A stretch of DNA of 64,000 nucleotides from Kiloniella spongiae (GTDB taxonomy: Bacteria > Pseudomonadota > Alphaproteobacteria > Kiloniellales > Kiloniellaceae). Under the pieces are notes generated by a model. The model ran no database searches. It was not told the DNA's origin and worked only from the letters and a program-made list of their open reading frames with translations. The position numbers and the translations under genes are program-made. Shown piece by piece: positions 47,914 to 56,385 of this stretch (the stretch's first letter is position 1; every line of letters starts with the position of its first letter). The DNA is taken from positions 372,001 through 436,000 of the forward strand of contig NZ_LAQL01000006.1 in the NCBI RefSeq assembly GCF_001026905.1, read 5' to 3'.

Positions 47914-48192
47914 ATGGAATTGAACTGGATGGCCTGGACTTGGCCAACGGCTACTTTCTTTATCATCATTGCAACAACGCTTGTTGTTATGACGGTATTG
48001 GCAATCAAATTTCCAGAAAGGGAAAAGGTTGGAATTCTTAATATTCCAACCACTCGTGGGGATCGATTGTTTATCACACTACTGGGCAGTGCTTTTATTC
48101 ACCTCGGTTGGCTTCTGATGTCAGATATCCAATTGTGGGGAGCCCTCGTTGTAAGCGCTGTCTACGCATTCATCGTTTTTAGATGGGTGTAA
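47914..48192 (+). CDS. glpU: Small membrane protein GlpU (DUF2160)
   Basis: Protein of 92 residues with three hydrophobic segments (about 10-29, 49-66, 70-88). The family hallmarks are WMAWTWPTATFF at the start, NIPTTRGDRLFITLLGSAFIHLGWL in the middle (cytoplasmic TTRGDRL), and a C-terminal FRW. DUF2160 genes travel with this type of glycerol importer; the molecular role is not established. ATG 47914 has GAGGGAG eight bases upstream. Confidence 0.85.
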   Translation: MELNWMAWTWPTATFFIIIATTLVVMTVLAIKFPEREKVGILNIPTTRGDRLFITLLGSAFIHLGWLLMSDIQLWGALVVSAVYAFIVFRWV

Positions 48193-48263
48193 ACACCTAG
48201 AGGGCAAATGTGGGGTGACGAGGCAAACTCGTTTACTGAATGAAGCAACAGGGAGATATAATA

Positions 48264-49973
48264 ATGAAGTCCCGTTATATTGGTGGCGCTCTTACAGCCG
48301 TCGCTTTGGTTCTCTCAGCTGGCGCAGCTCATGCGGATGCAGCTGCTGCTAAGAACTGGGTAGAAAATGAATTTCAGCCTTCGACTTTGTCCAAAGCTGA
48401 TCAAATGAAAGAAATGGAGTGGTTTACAAAAGCCGCTGAGCCTTTCAAAGGCATGGAAATCAATGTGGTTTCCGAAACCATTACAACGCACGAGTACGAA
48501 TCAAAAACTCTTGCCAAAGCTTTCTATGAAATCACAGGTATCAAGGTTAATCACGACCTGATCGGTGAAGGTGATGTTGTTGAAAAGCTGCAGACACAGA
48601 TGCAGTCCGGTAAAAACATCTATGATGCTTACATCAACGATTCAGATCTAATTGGTACGCACTATCGTTATCAACAGGTTGTGCCGCTCTCTGATTGGAT
48701 TGCTGGCGAAGGTGCTGATGTAAGTAACCCGGATCTTGATCTTGGTGATTTCATTGGTACATCTTTCACAACAGGTCCTGATGGCAAACTTTATCAGCTT
48801 CCTGACCAGCAGTTCGCGAACCTTTACTGGTTCCGTTATGACTGGTTCTCTGATCCGGATATCAAAGCTAAATTTAAAGCAAAATACGGCTATGATCTTG
48901 GTGTGCCGGTAAACTGGTCTGCCTATGAAGATATCGCTGACTTCTTCACAAATGACGTGAAAGAAATCGACGGCAAGCCGGTATACGGCCATATGGATTA
49001 TGGTAAAAAAGATCCATCACTTGGCTGGCGTTTCACTGATGCATGGCTGTCCATGGCTGGTGCTGGCGACAAAAACATTCCAAACGGTATTCCTGTTGAT
49101 GAATGGGGCATCCGTATGGAAGGCTGTAGCCCGGTTGGTTCTTCTGTAGCACGTGGTGGCGCGACAAACGGCCCGGCTGCTGTTTATTCCGTCGCCAAGT
49201 ATGTTGACTGGCTCAAAGCTTATGCACCACCATCAGCACCAGGTATGACCTTTGGTGAAGCTGGTCCGGTTCCTGCGCAGGGTGCTGTTGCACAACAGAT
49301 CTTCTGGTACACTGCCTTTACTGCCGACATGGTGAAAGACGGTCTTCCGGTTGTGAACGAAGACGGTACACCGAAATGGCGTATGGCACCTTCCCCGCAC
49401 GGTCCTTACTGGGAAGAAGGTCAGAAGCTTGGTTATCAGGATGCTGGTTCTTGGACTCTTATGAAATCCACACCAGTTGATCGTCGTAAAGCTGCATGGC
49501 TCTACGCACAGTTCACTGTTGCCAAAACTGTTTCCCTGAAGAAAAGTCACGTTGGTCTAACTTTCGTACGTGAAAGTGACATCCAGCATGAATCCTTCAC
49601 AGAGCGTGCTCCAAAACTTGGTGGTTTGATTGAATTCTATCGTTCACCTGCACGTCTTCAGTGGACACCTACAGGCATCAACGTTCCTGATTATCCAAAA
49701 CTTGCACAGCTATGGTGGCAGAACATTGGTGATGCCAGCTCTGGTGCAAAAACACCTCAGGAAGCAATGGATTCACTTGCAGCAGCTCAGGATAAAGTTC
49801 TTGGTCGTCTGGAACGCGCAGGCGTTCAGGGCGAATGCGGACCTAAGCTGAACGAAGAAAAAGAAGCCAGCTACTGGCTGAACCAGCCTGGTTCTCCAAA
49901 AGCCAAATTGGCCAACGAGAAACCACAGGGTGAAACAGTTGATTATGACGAGCTTGTTAAAAGCTGGAACTAA
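48264..49973 (+). CDS. glpV: Periplasmic glycerol-binding protein GlpV
   Basis: Extracellular solute-binding protein of 569 residues, larger than most sugar-binding proteins but usual for GlpV. A Sec signal peptide (GGALTAVALVLSAGAAHA, cleavage near AHA-DA) precedes the mature protein. Binding-protein type 1 landmarks include MEINVVSETITTHEYESKTLAKAFYEITGIKV split over residues about 50-80, and PDGKLYQLPDQQFANLYWFRYDWF. ATG 48264 (GGGAG eight bases upstream) is preferred to ATG 48240. It is the last gene of the glp operon and is followed by an exceptionally strong terminator. Confidence 0.88.
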   Translation: MKSRYIGGALTAVALVLSAGAAHADAAAAKNWVENEFQPSTLSKADQMKEMEWFTKAAEPFKGMEINVVSETITTHEYESKTLAKAFYEITGIKVNHDLIGEGDVVEKLQTQMQSGKNIYDAYINDSDLIGTHYRYQQVVPLSDWIAGEGADVSNPDLDLGDFIGTSFTTGPDGKLYQLPDQQFANLYWFRYDWFSDPDIKAKFKAKYGYDLGVPVNWSAYEDIADFFTNDVKEIDGKPVYGHMDYGKKDPSLGWRFTDAWLSMAGAGDKNIPNGIPVDEWGIRMEGCSPVGSSVARGGATNGPAAVYSVAKYVDWLKAYAPPSAPGMTFGEAGPVPAQGAVAQQIFWYTAFTADMVKDGLPVVNEDGTPKWRMAPSPHGPYWEEGQKLGYQDAGSWTLMKSTPVDRRKAAWLYAQFTVAKTVSLKKSHVGLTFVRESDIQHESFTERAPKLGGLIEFYRSPARLQWTPTGINVPDYPKLAQLWWQNIGDASSGAKTPQEAMDSLAAAQDKVLGRLERAGVQGECGPKLNEEKEASYWLNQPGSPKAKLANEKPQGETVDYDELVKSWN

Positions 49974-49998
49974 TTAACGCATTTCCTTGCGAAAAAAA

Positions 49999-50032
49999 GG
50001 GGCCGGAGGAGAAATCCTCCGGCCCCTTTTTT
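49999..50032 (+). terminator. Strong terminator of the glp operon
   Basis: The 12-bp stem GGGGCCGGAGGA (49999-50010) / TCCTCCGGCCCC (50015-50026), closed by a GAAA tetraloop, is preceded by an A run and followed by six T residues. It is the strongest intrinsic terminator in the window. Confidence 0.95.
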
Positions 50033-50100
50033 GTTTTTGGTGGTATGTTTAGCTTGGAATAACGGCTCGCAAAGTTTTGACAGAAGGTGTTAACAAGCTG

Positions 50101-51843
50101 ATGAAACAAACGAAAACAACACTATCAGAAATCATCTCGGCAGTTAAAACTGTTGGCATCGGCATGGGTTTGATCAGTGCATTTTTAACACAAAGTCATG
50201 CATCATCTGGTCGCTACCTAGTTGTAAACGCGCAGATTTACACTGTTGATAAAAAAATGCCGTGGGCCGAAGCCGTTTTGGTTGAGGATGGTGTTATTTC
50301 TGCTGTAGGCGCGGAAAAACAACTTCTTGATATGGTGCAGGTTGGTGTTGAGGTTATAGATCTCGGTGGACGGATGCTCTTACCGGGGTTTCAGGACCCT
50401 CATCTACATGCCCTGGAAGCTGGTATCAATGAAACAGTTTGTTTTCTATCGGCTGAAGGATCGGAAGAAATCTATCGTGAGGAAATAGCCTATTGCCTTG
50501 ATGAGCAGCATGATAAGCCTTGGTTTATGGGGGCTGGTGTTTCCATGCCAGCTTTGCTGGAAACAATCGAAACTCCCATGGCGTTTCTTGATCGACTAAT
50601 TCCAGATCGACCCGCAGTTATCCTTGATAATCTTGGGCATGGTGCCTGGGCCAACACCAAGGCGATGCAGGCCGTGGGATATATGGCCTTTCAAGCGGCT
50701 CCCGGAATTAATCCTCCGGGTGGATTGATCGATAGAGACCCATTTACGGGCCGTCTGACCGGCGTTGTTTTTGAAAACGCGCAACAGAAACTCCGTAATG
50801 CAGCCCTTCCGCCAACCAAAGCGAATGTTGATTTTGCTTATGAAGGCTTGCTTCAAGCACTGAATCTTTTAGCTGAAAATGGCATTACAAGCATTAGTGA
50901 CGCAGGTGGCTATTGGCCCAGAGGGCATCAGGAAGTCTGGATCCGTGCAGAAGAAGAAAATCTACTCACGGTGCGGGCCAGTAATGCGCTTTATCTATAC
51001 CCTGATTTACCCTTTGAGGAACAGATTGCCGAATTTCAAAAGCGGTACAGTAATGACCCTGAAAAGCTTTTGCGGTTTAATCAGGCCAAAATTTACGTGG
51101 ACGGGATCTTATCTCAGGCAACAGGGGCGCTTTATCAACCCTATGAAGCCAGTCTTGAGCTTCCAAAAGATTTGCAGAGGGGCTTTCTGTATTTTGAGGA
51201 AGAGACCCTTTTTGACTATGTCAGTGCTCTGGAGAAGTTAGGATTTCAGGTTCATTTTCATGCCACAGGTGATCGTGGTGTCGGGCTTGCTCTGGATGCT
51301 GTAACGCATGCAGAAAAAGAAAATATATCCAGGGATATTCAACATCGGATAACGCATCTGTACCTTGTTGATAAAAAAGATGTATCCCGATTTAAAGAGC
51401 TAGATGTTATTACCGATTTTCAGCTCGCACCAAGCTCAACCAATTCGGATACGAAACGATACCTTGCCGGGTTTATTGGGAAGCGGGCTGAAGACTTAAT
51501 GCCTGCCCGTAAACTTTACGAGGCGGGGGTTGAGATGGTTCTGAGCAGTGATTGGGATGCGGAAGAACTATCCCCCTTGATGAAGGTTGAAGCTGTGCTT
51601 ACCCAAAAAGATGGTGCCTTTGATCACGTGGAGACCGTTATCGAAATGATGACGCTCAATGTTGCAAAACTATTGCAGCATGAGGATAAAACGGGATCGA
51701 TTGAACAAGGCAAGCTCGCGGACTTTGTTGTGCTGGACCGAAATATTCTGGACATACCCGTAAATGAAATCGGGGCTGTGAATGTAGAGGCGACACTTCT
51801 GGGCGGAGAGTCGATTTATGATCCAAAAGGTTTGTTCAAGTAA
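50101..51843 (+). CDS. Exported amidohydrolase, YtcJ-like family 3
   Basis: Metal-dependent hydrolase of 580 residues. The N-terminus looks like a Sec signal peptide (AVKTVGIGMGLISAFLTQSHA, cleavage near residue 34). The catalytic HxH metal ligands are H101 and H103 in LPGFQDPHLHALE, a later His pair region is VHFHATGDRGVGLAL, and the last metal Asp is probably in VLSSDWDAEELSP. YtcJ-like enzymes hydrolyse varied amides or esters; substrate unknown. ATG 50101 gives the signal peptide directly at the N-terminus and is preferred to a TTG at 50077. It follows the glp terminator and is therefore probably an independent unit. Confidence 0.8.
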   Translation: MKQTKTTLSEIISAVKTVGIGMGLISAFLTQSHASSGRYLVVNAQIYTVDKKMPWAEAVLVEDGVISAVGAEKQLLDMVQVGVEVIDLGGRMLLPGFQDPHLHALEAGINETVCFLSAEGSEEIYREEIAYCLDEQHDKPWFMGAGVSMPALLETIETPMAFLDRLIPDRPAVILDNLGHGAWANTKAMQAVGYMAFQAAPGINPPGGLIDRDPFTGRLTGVVFENAQQKLRNAALPPTKANVDFAYEGLLQALNLLAENGITSISDAGGYWPRGHQEVWIRAEEENLLTVRASNALYLYPDLPFEEQIAEFQKRYSNDPEKLLRFNQAKIYVDGILSQATGALYQPYEASLELPKDLQRGFLYFEEETLFDYVSALEKLGFQVHFHATGDRGVGLALDAVTHAEKENISRDIQHRITHLYLVDKKDVSRFKELDVITDFQLAPSSTNSDTKRYLAGFIGKRAEDLMPARKLYEAGVEMVLSSDWDAEELSPLMKVEAVLTQKDGAFDHVETVIEMMTLNVAKLLQHEDKTGSIEQGKLADFVVLDRNILDIPVNEIGAVNVEATLLGGESIYDPKGLFK

Positions 51844-51950
51844 TTGCTTATCTTGCCTCTAGGTTCAAGCTCTTGACCCCAGGGTTTTGAACGGCGATAA
51901 AGCCTTTTCTTAAATCTTTTATCAACCGCTATTGGAATGGATCTTTTCCC

Positions 51951-52979
51951 ATGAAGCGTATCTTCTCGGGCGTACAGCCCACAGGGAACCTACATCTTGG
52001 CAATTATCTCGGCGCTATTCGCAATTTTGTGCGCCTACAGGACGACTATGAGTGCATTTTCTGTGTCGTTGATATGCATGCCATCACTGTCTGGCAAGAT
52101 CCTAAGCAGTTGGTTGATAATACACGTGAAGTTGCGGCGTCATATCTGGCGGCAGGGGTTAATCCCGAGAAGCACATTATTTTTAATCAGTCGCAAGTAT
52201 CAGCCCATGCAGAGCTTGGCTGGGTCTTTAACTGTGTGTCCCGGATTGGTTGGTTGAACCGGATGACACAATTTAAGGATAAAGCCGGGAAGAACCGTGA
52301 GAAAGCGTCTACGGGTCTGTACGTCTATCCAAACCTGATGGCGGCGGATATTCTTGCCTATAAAGCAACCCATGTGCCGGTTGGCGAAGATCAGAAACAG
52401 CACCTTGAATTAACACGTGATATTGCTATCAAGTTCAACAATGATTTTAATGTTGATCTTTTTCCTGTACCTGAGCCACTGATTTTTGGGGCGGCGACAC
52501 GTATCATGTCTTTGCGTGATGGTAGCAAGAAGATGAGTAAGTCTGACCCGTCTGATTACAGTCGTATCACGATGATGGACGATGCGGATACCGTTGCCAA
52601 AAAAATTAAGAAGGCAACTAGCGATCCGCATTTGATCCCCGGTGCTGATGTTTTGGATGAAAATGGTAAGTTACTTGACGATGCCCGCAAAGAACGCCCG
52701 GAAGCTTTTAACCTGCTATCTATCTATGCTGCATTGAACGACAAAGAGCTTTCTGATGTTTTGGGTGAGTTCGAAGGTAAAGGTTTTGCCGATTTTAAAA
52801 AATCCCTGACAGACGTTGCGGTTACCAAGTTGGGACCAATGGGATCCGAAATGAAACGATTGATGGATGATAAATCATACGTTGATTCTGTTCTCAAGCA
52901 GGGAGCTGATCGGGCAGCTAAATTGGCCGAGCCTGTGATGAAGGAAGTTTTTGATGCAGTTGGGTTTTTGCGTCCATGA
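51951..52979 (+). CDS. trpS: Tryptophanyl-tRNA synthetase
   Basis: Class I aminoacyl-tRNA synthetase of 342 residues. The HIGH-type motif is in [17 protein letters not shown] (residues 6-22). The KMSKS loop is complete, [11 protein letters not shown] near residue 195. The active-site stretch QLLKD-like region reads [15 protein letters not shown]. Charges tRNA-Trp with tryptophan. In relatives I expect this gene directly after murJ; here more than 11 kb separates them. A possible terminator follows. Confidence 0.97.
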   Translation: MKRIFSGVQPTGNLHLGNYLGAIRNFVRLQDDYECIFCVVDMHAITVWQDPKQLVDNTREVAASYLAAGVNPEKHIIFNQSQVSAHAELGWVFNCVSRIGWLNRMTQFKDKAGKNREKASTGLYVYPNLMAADILAYKATHVPVGEDQKQHLELTRDIAIKFNNDFNVDLFPVPEPLIFGAATRIMSLRDGSKKMSKSDPSDYSRITMMDDADTVAKKIKKATSDPHLIPGADVLDENGKLLDDARKERPEAFNLLSIYAALNDKELSDVLGEFEGKGFADFKKSLTDVAVTKLGPMGSEMKRLMDDKSYVDSVLKQGADRAAKLAEPVMKEVFDAVGFLRP

Positions 52980-53323
52980 GCAGGTAAACGACTAAATTAT
53001 ATGGCACCAGTATAAAAAATAACTGGCACCAAATTTTTTGATAAAAGGGCATCTGATCAACCTCGGGTGCCCTTTTCCTGTTGGGAAGCTTTTGAAAAGA
53101 AAAGCAACGTTGGGTTTTTGGAATTGGTCAAATTAAAAAAATGTTAAGCAAAAAGTTGAAAAATAAAGAAAATATTCAATGGACCCCTTTTCCTTTTTTC
53201 TGAAGCAGGATAGATTCTTTTAGGGATGCTCCCTTGAAAGCCTAATGAATGAAAATTTTCTGTCTGAAATGGCAGAACAGGGTAGAGCTAAATGAAAACC
53301 TGTGAAAAAGGCGTCTGACGGCA
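52980..53323. other. Intergenic region after trpS
   Basis: This 344-base stretch holds the trpS terminator (53043-53077) and then about 240 AT-rich bases without a convincing gene. TGGCACCA occurs twice (53002-53009 and 53024-53031) as a direct repeat. A 16-codon frame from ATG at 53244 is too short to support. The promoter of the TSUP operon presumably lies in 53100-53300. Confidence 0.4.
53043..53077 (+). terminator. Terminator after trpS
   Basis: AAAAGGGCA (53043-53051) pairs with TGCCCTTTT (53068-53076) around a 16-base loop. The tail is TTTTCC, so the U tract is short. Confidence 0.65.
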
Positions 53324-54241
53324 ATGCAAATCTATCTGCCGATCGCAGAGATATCTGTCGACATAATCCTCTTATTGGCAATGGGGGGCGGTGTCGGACT
53401 GCTTTCGGGGATATTTGGTGTTGGAGGAGGCTTCTTAATGACGCCAATTCTGATTTTTGTGGGTGTTCCCCCGGCTGTCGCCGTTGCTACACAAGCAAAT
53501 AATGTGATCGCGTCATCGGTTTCTGGTGTTTTTGCCCATTGGAAGCGAGGAAATGTTGATTTCCTAATGGGTTGGATACTGCTGGTTGGTGGCTTTATAG
53601 GGTCAACACTTGGCGTCGGTCTGTTTACTTTTCTCAAGAGTCTGGGGCAGATTGATCTGGTTATTAATCTATCCTATGTGATTTTTTTGGGAACCATCGG
53701 GTTGCTGATGATGCTTGAAGGCATCAAAGCAGTGTTCCGGCGTCGAAAAGCAGGTGGTGCTTCCCGTGGTAAGTTACATGAGCACAATTGGTTCCACGGC
53801 TTGCCGCTTAAAATGCGCTTCCGGAAATCGCGTCTTTATATCTCTGCTCTTCTACCCCTTGGCATCGGTTTTTTTGTTGGTGTTCTCTCTGCGATTATGG
53901 GCGTTGGCGGTGGGTTTATTCTTGTGCCAGCGATGATCTATATGCTGGGCATGCCGACAGCGATGGTTATCGGAACATCGCTTTTCCAGATTATCTTTGT
54001 TGCTGCGAACGTCACTTTTTTACAAGCAGCTCAGAATCAGACTGTTGATGTTGTTCTCGCGCTCTTGCTTTTGGTTGGCTCTGTATTGGGGGCACAGGTT
54101 GGTACGCGGATCGGTGCCAAGATGCAGGGCGATTGGCTGCGCCTTTTGCTTGGTATTTTAGTTGTTATGGTTTGTGGCAAGCTGTTCCTTGATCTTTTGA
54201 TTCAGCCTGCGGATCTCTATTCACTGGAGATGACGCAATGA
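53324..54241 (+). CDS. TSUP (TauE/SafE) family anion permease
   Basis: Inner-membrane protein of 305 residues with about eight helices in two halves. Each half carries the family pattern: GGGVGLLSGIFGVGGGFLMTPILIFVGVPPAVA in pieces, and VGVLSAIMGVGGGFILVPAMIYMLGMPTAM. An internal basic loop (RRRKAGGASRGKLHEHNWFHG) separates them. TauE/SafE proteins export sulfite, sulfoacetate or related anions, but the substrate here is unknown. Its stop codon overlaps the next start by the ATGA tetranucleotide, and the TIGR02186 partner is conserved next to TSUP genes in alphaproteobacteria, so the two probably work together. Confidence 0.88.
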   Translation: MQIYLPIAEISVDIILLLAMGGGVGLLSGIFGVGGGFLMTPILIFVGVPPAVAVATQANNVIASSVSGVFAHWKRGNVDFLMGWILLVGGFIGSTLGVGLFTFLKSLGQIDLVINLSYVIFLGTIGLLMMLEGIKAVFRRRKAGGASRGKLHEHNWFHGLPLKMRFRKSRLYISALLPLGIGFFVGVLSAIMGVGGGFILVPAMIYMLGMPTAMVIGTSLFQIIFVAANVTFLQAAQNQTVDVVLALLLLVGSVLGAQVGTRIGAKMQGDWLRLLLGILVVMVCGKLFLDLLIQPADLYSLEMTQ

Positions 54242-55035
54242 TATCTTTGATGGTTTCTTTGGTTCATCGGCTTTTTTCTGTGAGCGGCATCGATTTTCTA
54301 AAAGTACTTGCTACTGTCGGTTTTTCATCCCTCTTTGTTTTATCGGCAAAAGAGACCAAGGCAATCGAAGCTGATCTGTCCAGCCACCTTGTCGCGATTA
54401 CGGCGGGGTTTTCAGGGGATCGTATTCTTTTGTTTGGCAGTATAAATTCTCCGGGCGAAGTTATTGTTGTTGTCAGGGGTCCAGATACGGACTTTAAGGT
54501 ACAACGAAAAGGACAGGTTGCAGGGATCTGGATGAATACGGCGTCCATGAGTTTTGAAAGTGTTCCCAGTTTTTATTCTATCGCTTCGACTGGTCCTATT
54601 GAAGAAATATCATCTTCTGCAACACGCGCCCTGAATGCCATTGGGTTTAATAATATCGGTCTAGAGCTTCCGGTGACAAAAGCTGCTGGTAAATTGGCGG
54701 ATTCATGGAAAGAAGCCTTACTTCGGAATCTTTTACGTAGCGGGAATTATCAGCTGGAAAATGCTGAAATTGTTTTTTTGGGCGAACATCTTTTCCGAAC
54801 AGAGTTTGAATTGCCTGCGAATGTCCCCACGGGAACATACTCTGTGAGTGTCTATCACCTGCGCGATGGTCAAATCATAGATGCGCGAACGACTCCCCTT
54901 ACGGTATCAAAGATTGGGGTCGAAGCTGAAATTTATGACTATGCACATCTTCATGGTGCGATGTATGGTATTATTGCTATTGTGATTGCTTTGGTATCCG
55001 GCTGGATCGGTCATTTAATTTTCCGCAAGGGATAA
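54238..55035 (+). CDS. TIGR02186/Alph_Pro_TM family protein
   Basis: Protein of 265 residues of an alphaproteobacterial family of unknown function. It has an N-terminal hydrophobic signal/anchor (FLKVLATVGFSSLFVLSA), and a large predicted periplasmic beta-rich domain with ADLSSHLVAITAGFSGDRILLFGS, VIVVVRGPD and GIWMNTASMSFESVPSFYSIAS. A single C-terminal helix follows (IIAIVIALVSGWIGHLIF) with a short basic cytoplasmic end. The 4-base overlap with the TSUP permease gene and the Usp gene three bases after its stop make a tight three-gene unit. A periplasmic accessory of the permease is my inference. Confidence 0.85.
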   Translation: MISLMVSLVHRLFSVSGIDFLKVLATVGFSSLFVLSAKETKAIEADLSSHLVAITAGFSGDRILLFGSINSPGEVIVVVRGPDTDFKVQRKGQVAGIWMNTASMSFESVPSFYSIASTGPIEEISSSATRALNAIGFNNIGLELPVTKAAGKLADSWKEALLRNLLRSGNYQLENAEIVFLGEHLFRTEFELPANVPTGTYSVSVYHLRDGQIIDARTTPLTVSKIGVEAEIYDYAHLHGAMYGIIAIVIALVSGWIGHLIFRKG

Positions 55036-55038
55036 GGT

Positions 55039-55575
55039 ATGAGTGAAACAGAATCGACAGAACTGAAAATTGATCAAGAAACTGATGGCAAGAAATGCCG
55101 TAATCATGGATCTACAGATCGAATCTTTCTTGTCGTCGTCGATGATAGTGATGAGATGCTGCAGGCAATGCGTTTTGCTTGCCGACGTGCACTGCATACA
55201 GGTGGACGGGTTGCGCTTTTGTATGTCATTGAACCTGCCGAGTTTAATCACTGGGCGGCAGTCGGGGATTTGATGCAGGAAGAAGCTCGTGAAGAAGCCG
55301 AAGCGCGCCTGAATAAACTGGGTGAAGAAGTGCTTGAGTATTCAGGGCAAATTCCTGTTCTATATATGCGCGAAGGTGATCGTCGTGATGAGCTGGTCAA
55401 GCTTGTGAATGAAGATGATCAGGTTTCTATCTTGGTGCTGGGCGCAAGCTCGGGATCTGGCGGACCGGGACCACTTTTGACGGCTCTAATGGGGAAGCAT
55501 ATCGGTAAATTACGTGTGCCGATTACTGTTGTCCCTGATAATCTGGAGCCTGCTGAAATCGACGAGATCAGCTAA
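55039..55575 (+). CDS. Universal stress protein (UspA-like)
   Basis: Cytoplasmic protein of 178 residues with one Usp domain after a 30-residue polar N-terminus. The first strand RIFLVVVDDSDEMLQAMRFACR holds the usual Asp, and LVLGASSGSGGPGPLLTALMGKHIGKLRVPITVV corresponds to the nucleotide-binding G-x2-G-x9-G-S/T region, in a somewhat altered form. Role in stress is inferred from the family only. It is the third gene of the TSUP/TIGR02186 unit. Confidence 0.82.
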   Translation: MSETESTELKIDQETDGKKCRNHGSTDRIFLVVVDDSDEMLQAMRFACRRALHTGGRVALLYVIEPAEFNHWAAVGDLMQEEAREEAEARLNKLGEEVLEYSGQIPVLYMREGDRRDELVKLVNEDDQVSILVLGASSGSGGPGPLLTALMGKHIGKLRVPITVVPDNLEPAEIDEIS

Positions 55576-55679
55576 AGAAATATTCTATATGAATATTCAT
55601 TATGGATAGGGGCTTGAATAGCCTCTATAAGATTACATATAAGAACAACAATCATGGACCGATTTTAAACGAGCAAGAT

Positions 55680-56243
55680 ATGTTTATCCAAACAGAACAA
55701 ACGCCAAATCCAGCTACTTTAAAGTTTTTACCGGGATGTCCGGTGCTTGAAGGTGGTACGGCTTTCTTTGAAGCAAAAGAAGCTGCTTCAAATTCTCCTC
55801 TTGCTCTCAGATTATTTGAGATCGAAGGCGTGACCGGAGTGTTTTTTGGTGGTGATTTCATTACCATCACCAAAGCAGAAGACAAAGAGTGGTATATCCT
55901 GAAGCCATCCATTCTCGGTACAATTATGGAGCATTTTACAGCAGGACGCCCCGTTATCACTGATGCATCCGAGGCAATGTCTTCCCACGCTGAAGCAAGC
56001 GATGAAGATGATGATGAGATTGTGTCCCAGATTAAAGAGCTTCTGGATACACGTGTTCGCCCGGCTGTTGCACAGGACGGTGGTGATATCGTTTTTCATG
56101 GTTTTGAGAACGGTATTGTTTATCTGCATATGCAAGGTGCATGTGCGGGATGCCCAAGTTCTACCGCAACACTGAAAATGGGTATTGAAAACATGCTGCG
56201 TCACTACATTCCCGAAGTATCTGAAGTCCGCGCCAGTGCGTAG
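55680..56243 (+). CDS. NifU/Nfu-type Fe-S scaffold protein
   Basis: Protein of 187 residues. An Nfu N-terminal domain (MFIQTEQTPNPATLKFLPG, diagnostic) is followed by an acidic linker (SDEDDDE) and the NifU C-terminal domain with the cluster-binding cysteines C155 and C158 in GACAGCPSST. Nfu proteins carry and deliver [4Fe-4S] clusters to target enzymes, possibly including MiaB encoded 6 kb downstream. Start at ATG 55680 because the conserved N-terminus begins there; 26 extra residues from 55602 have no family support. A bidirectional terminator follows. Confidence 0.92.
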   Translation: MFIQTEQTPNPATLKFLPGCPVLEGGTAFFEAKEAASNSPLALRLFEIEGVTGVFFGGDFITITKAEDKEWYILKPSILGTIMEHFTAGRPVITDASEAMSSHAEASDEDDDEIVSQIKELLDTRVRPAVAQDGGDIVFHGFENGIVYLHMQGACAGCPSSTATLKMGIENMLRHYIPEVSEVRASA

Positions 56244-56323
56244 ATAGGCCAGTTGCGGCTTTGACTGTTTGAAGCTGGTAGGGCAAATAGATAAGCCCTC
56301 AAAATAGCCTCCAAGAAATAATT

Positions 56324-56361
56324 AAAAGCCCGGATCTGGTTAATTTAGCTCCGGGCTTTTT
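56324..56361. terminator. Bidirectional terminator between nfu and the deacetylase gene
   Basis: AAAAGCCCGGA (56324-56334) pairs with TCCGGGCTTTT (56350-56360) around a 15-base loop. T-rich sequence follows on both strands, suiting the two converging genes. Confidence 0.8.
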
Positions 56362-56385
56362 GTATGGGTACGAGATTCCCAACAT

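Noticed and set aside
52410-52631. Short antisense frames inside trpS and the glp genes
   Set aside because: All are antisense or out-of-frame shadows of conserved genes.
53002-53031. TGGCACCAGT ... ACTGGCACCA near the trpS end looked like a terminator stem
   Set aside because: The two halves are not reverse complements; TGGCACCA is a direct repeat. The real terminator is at 53043-53077.
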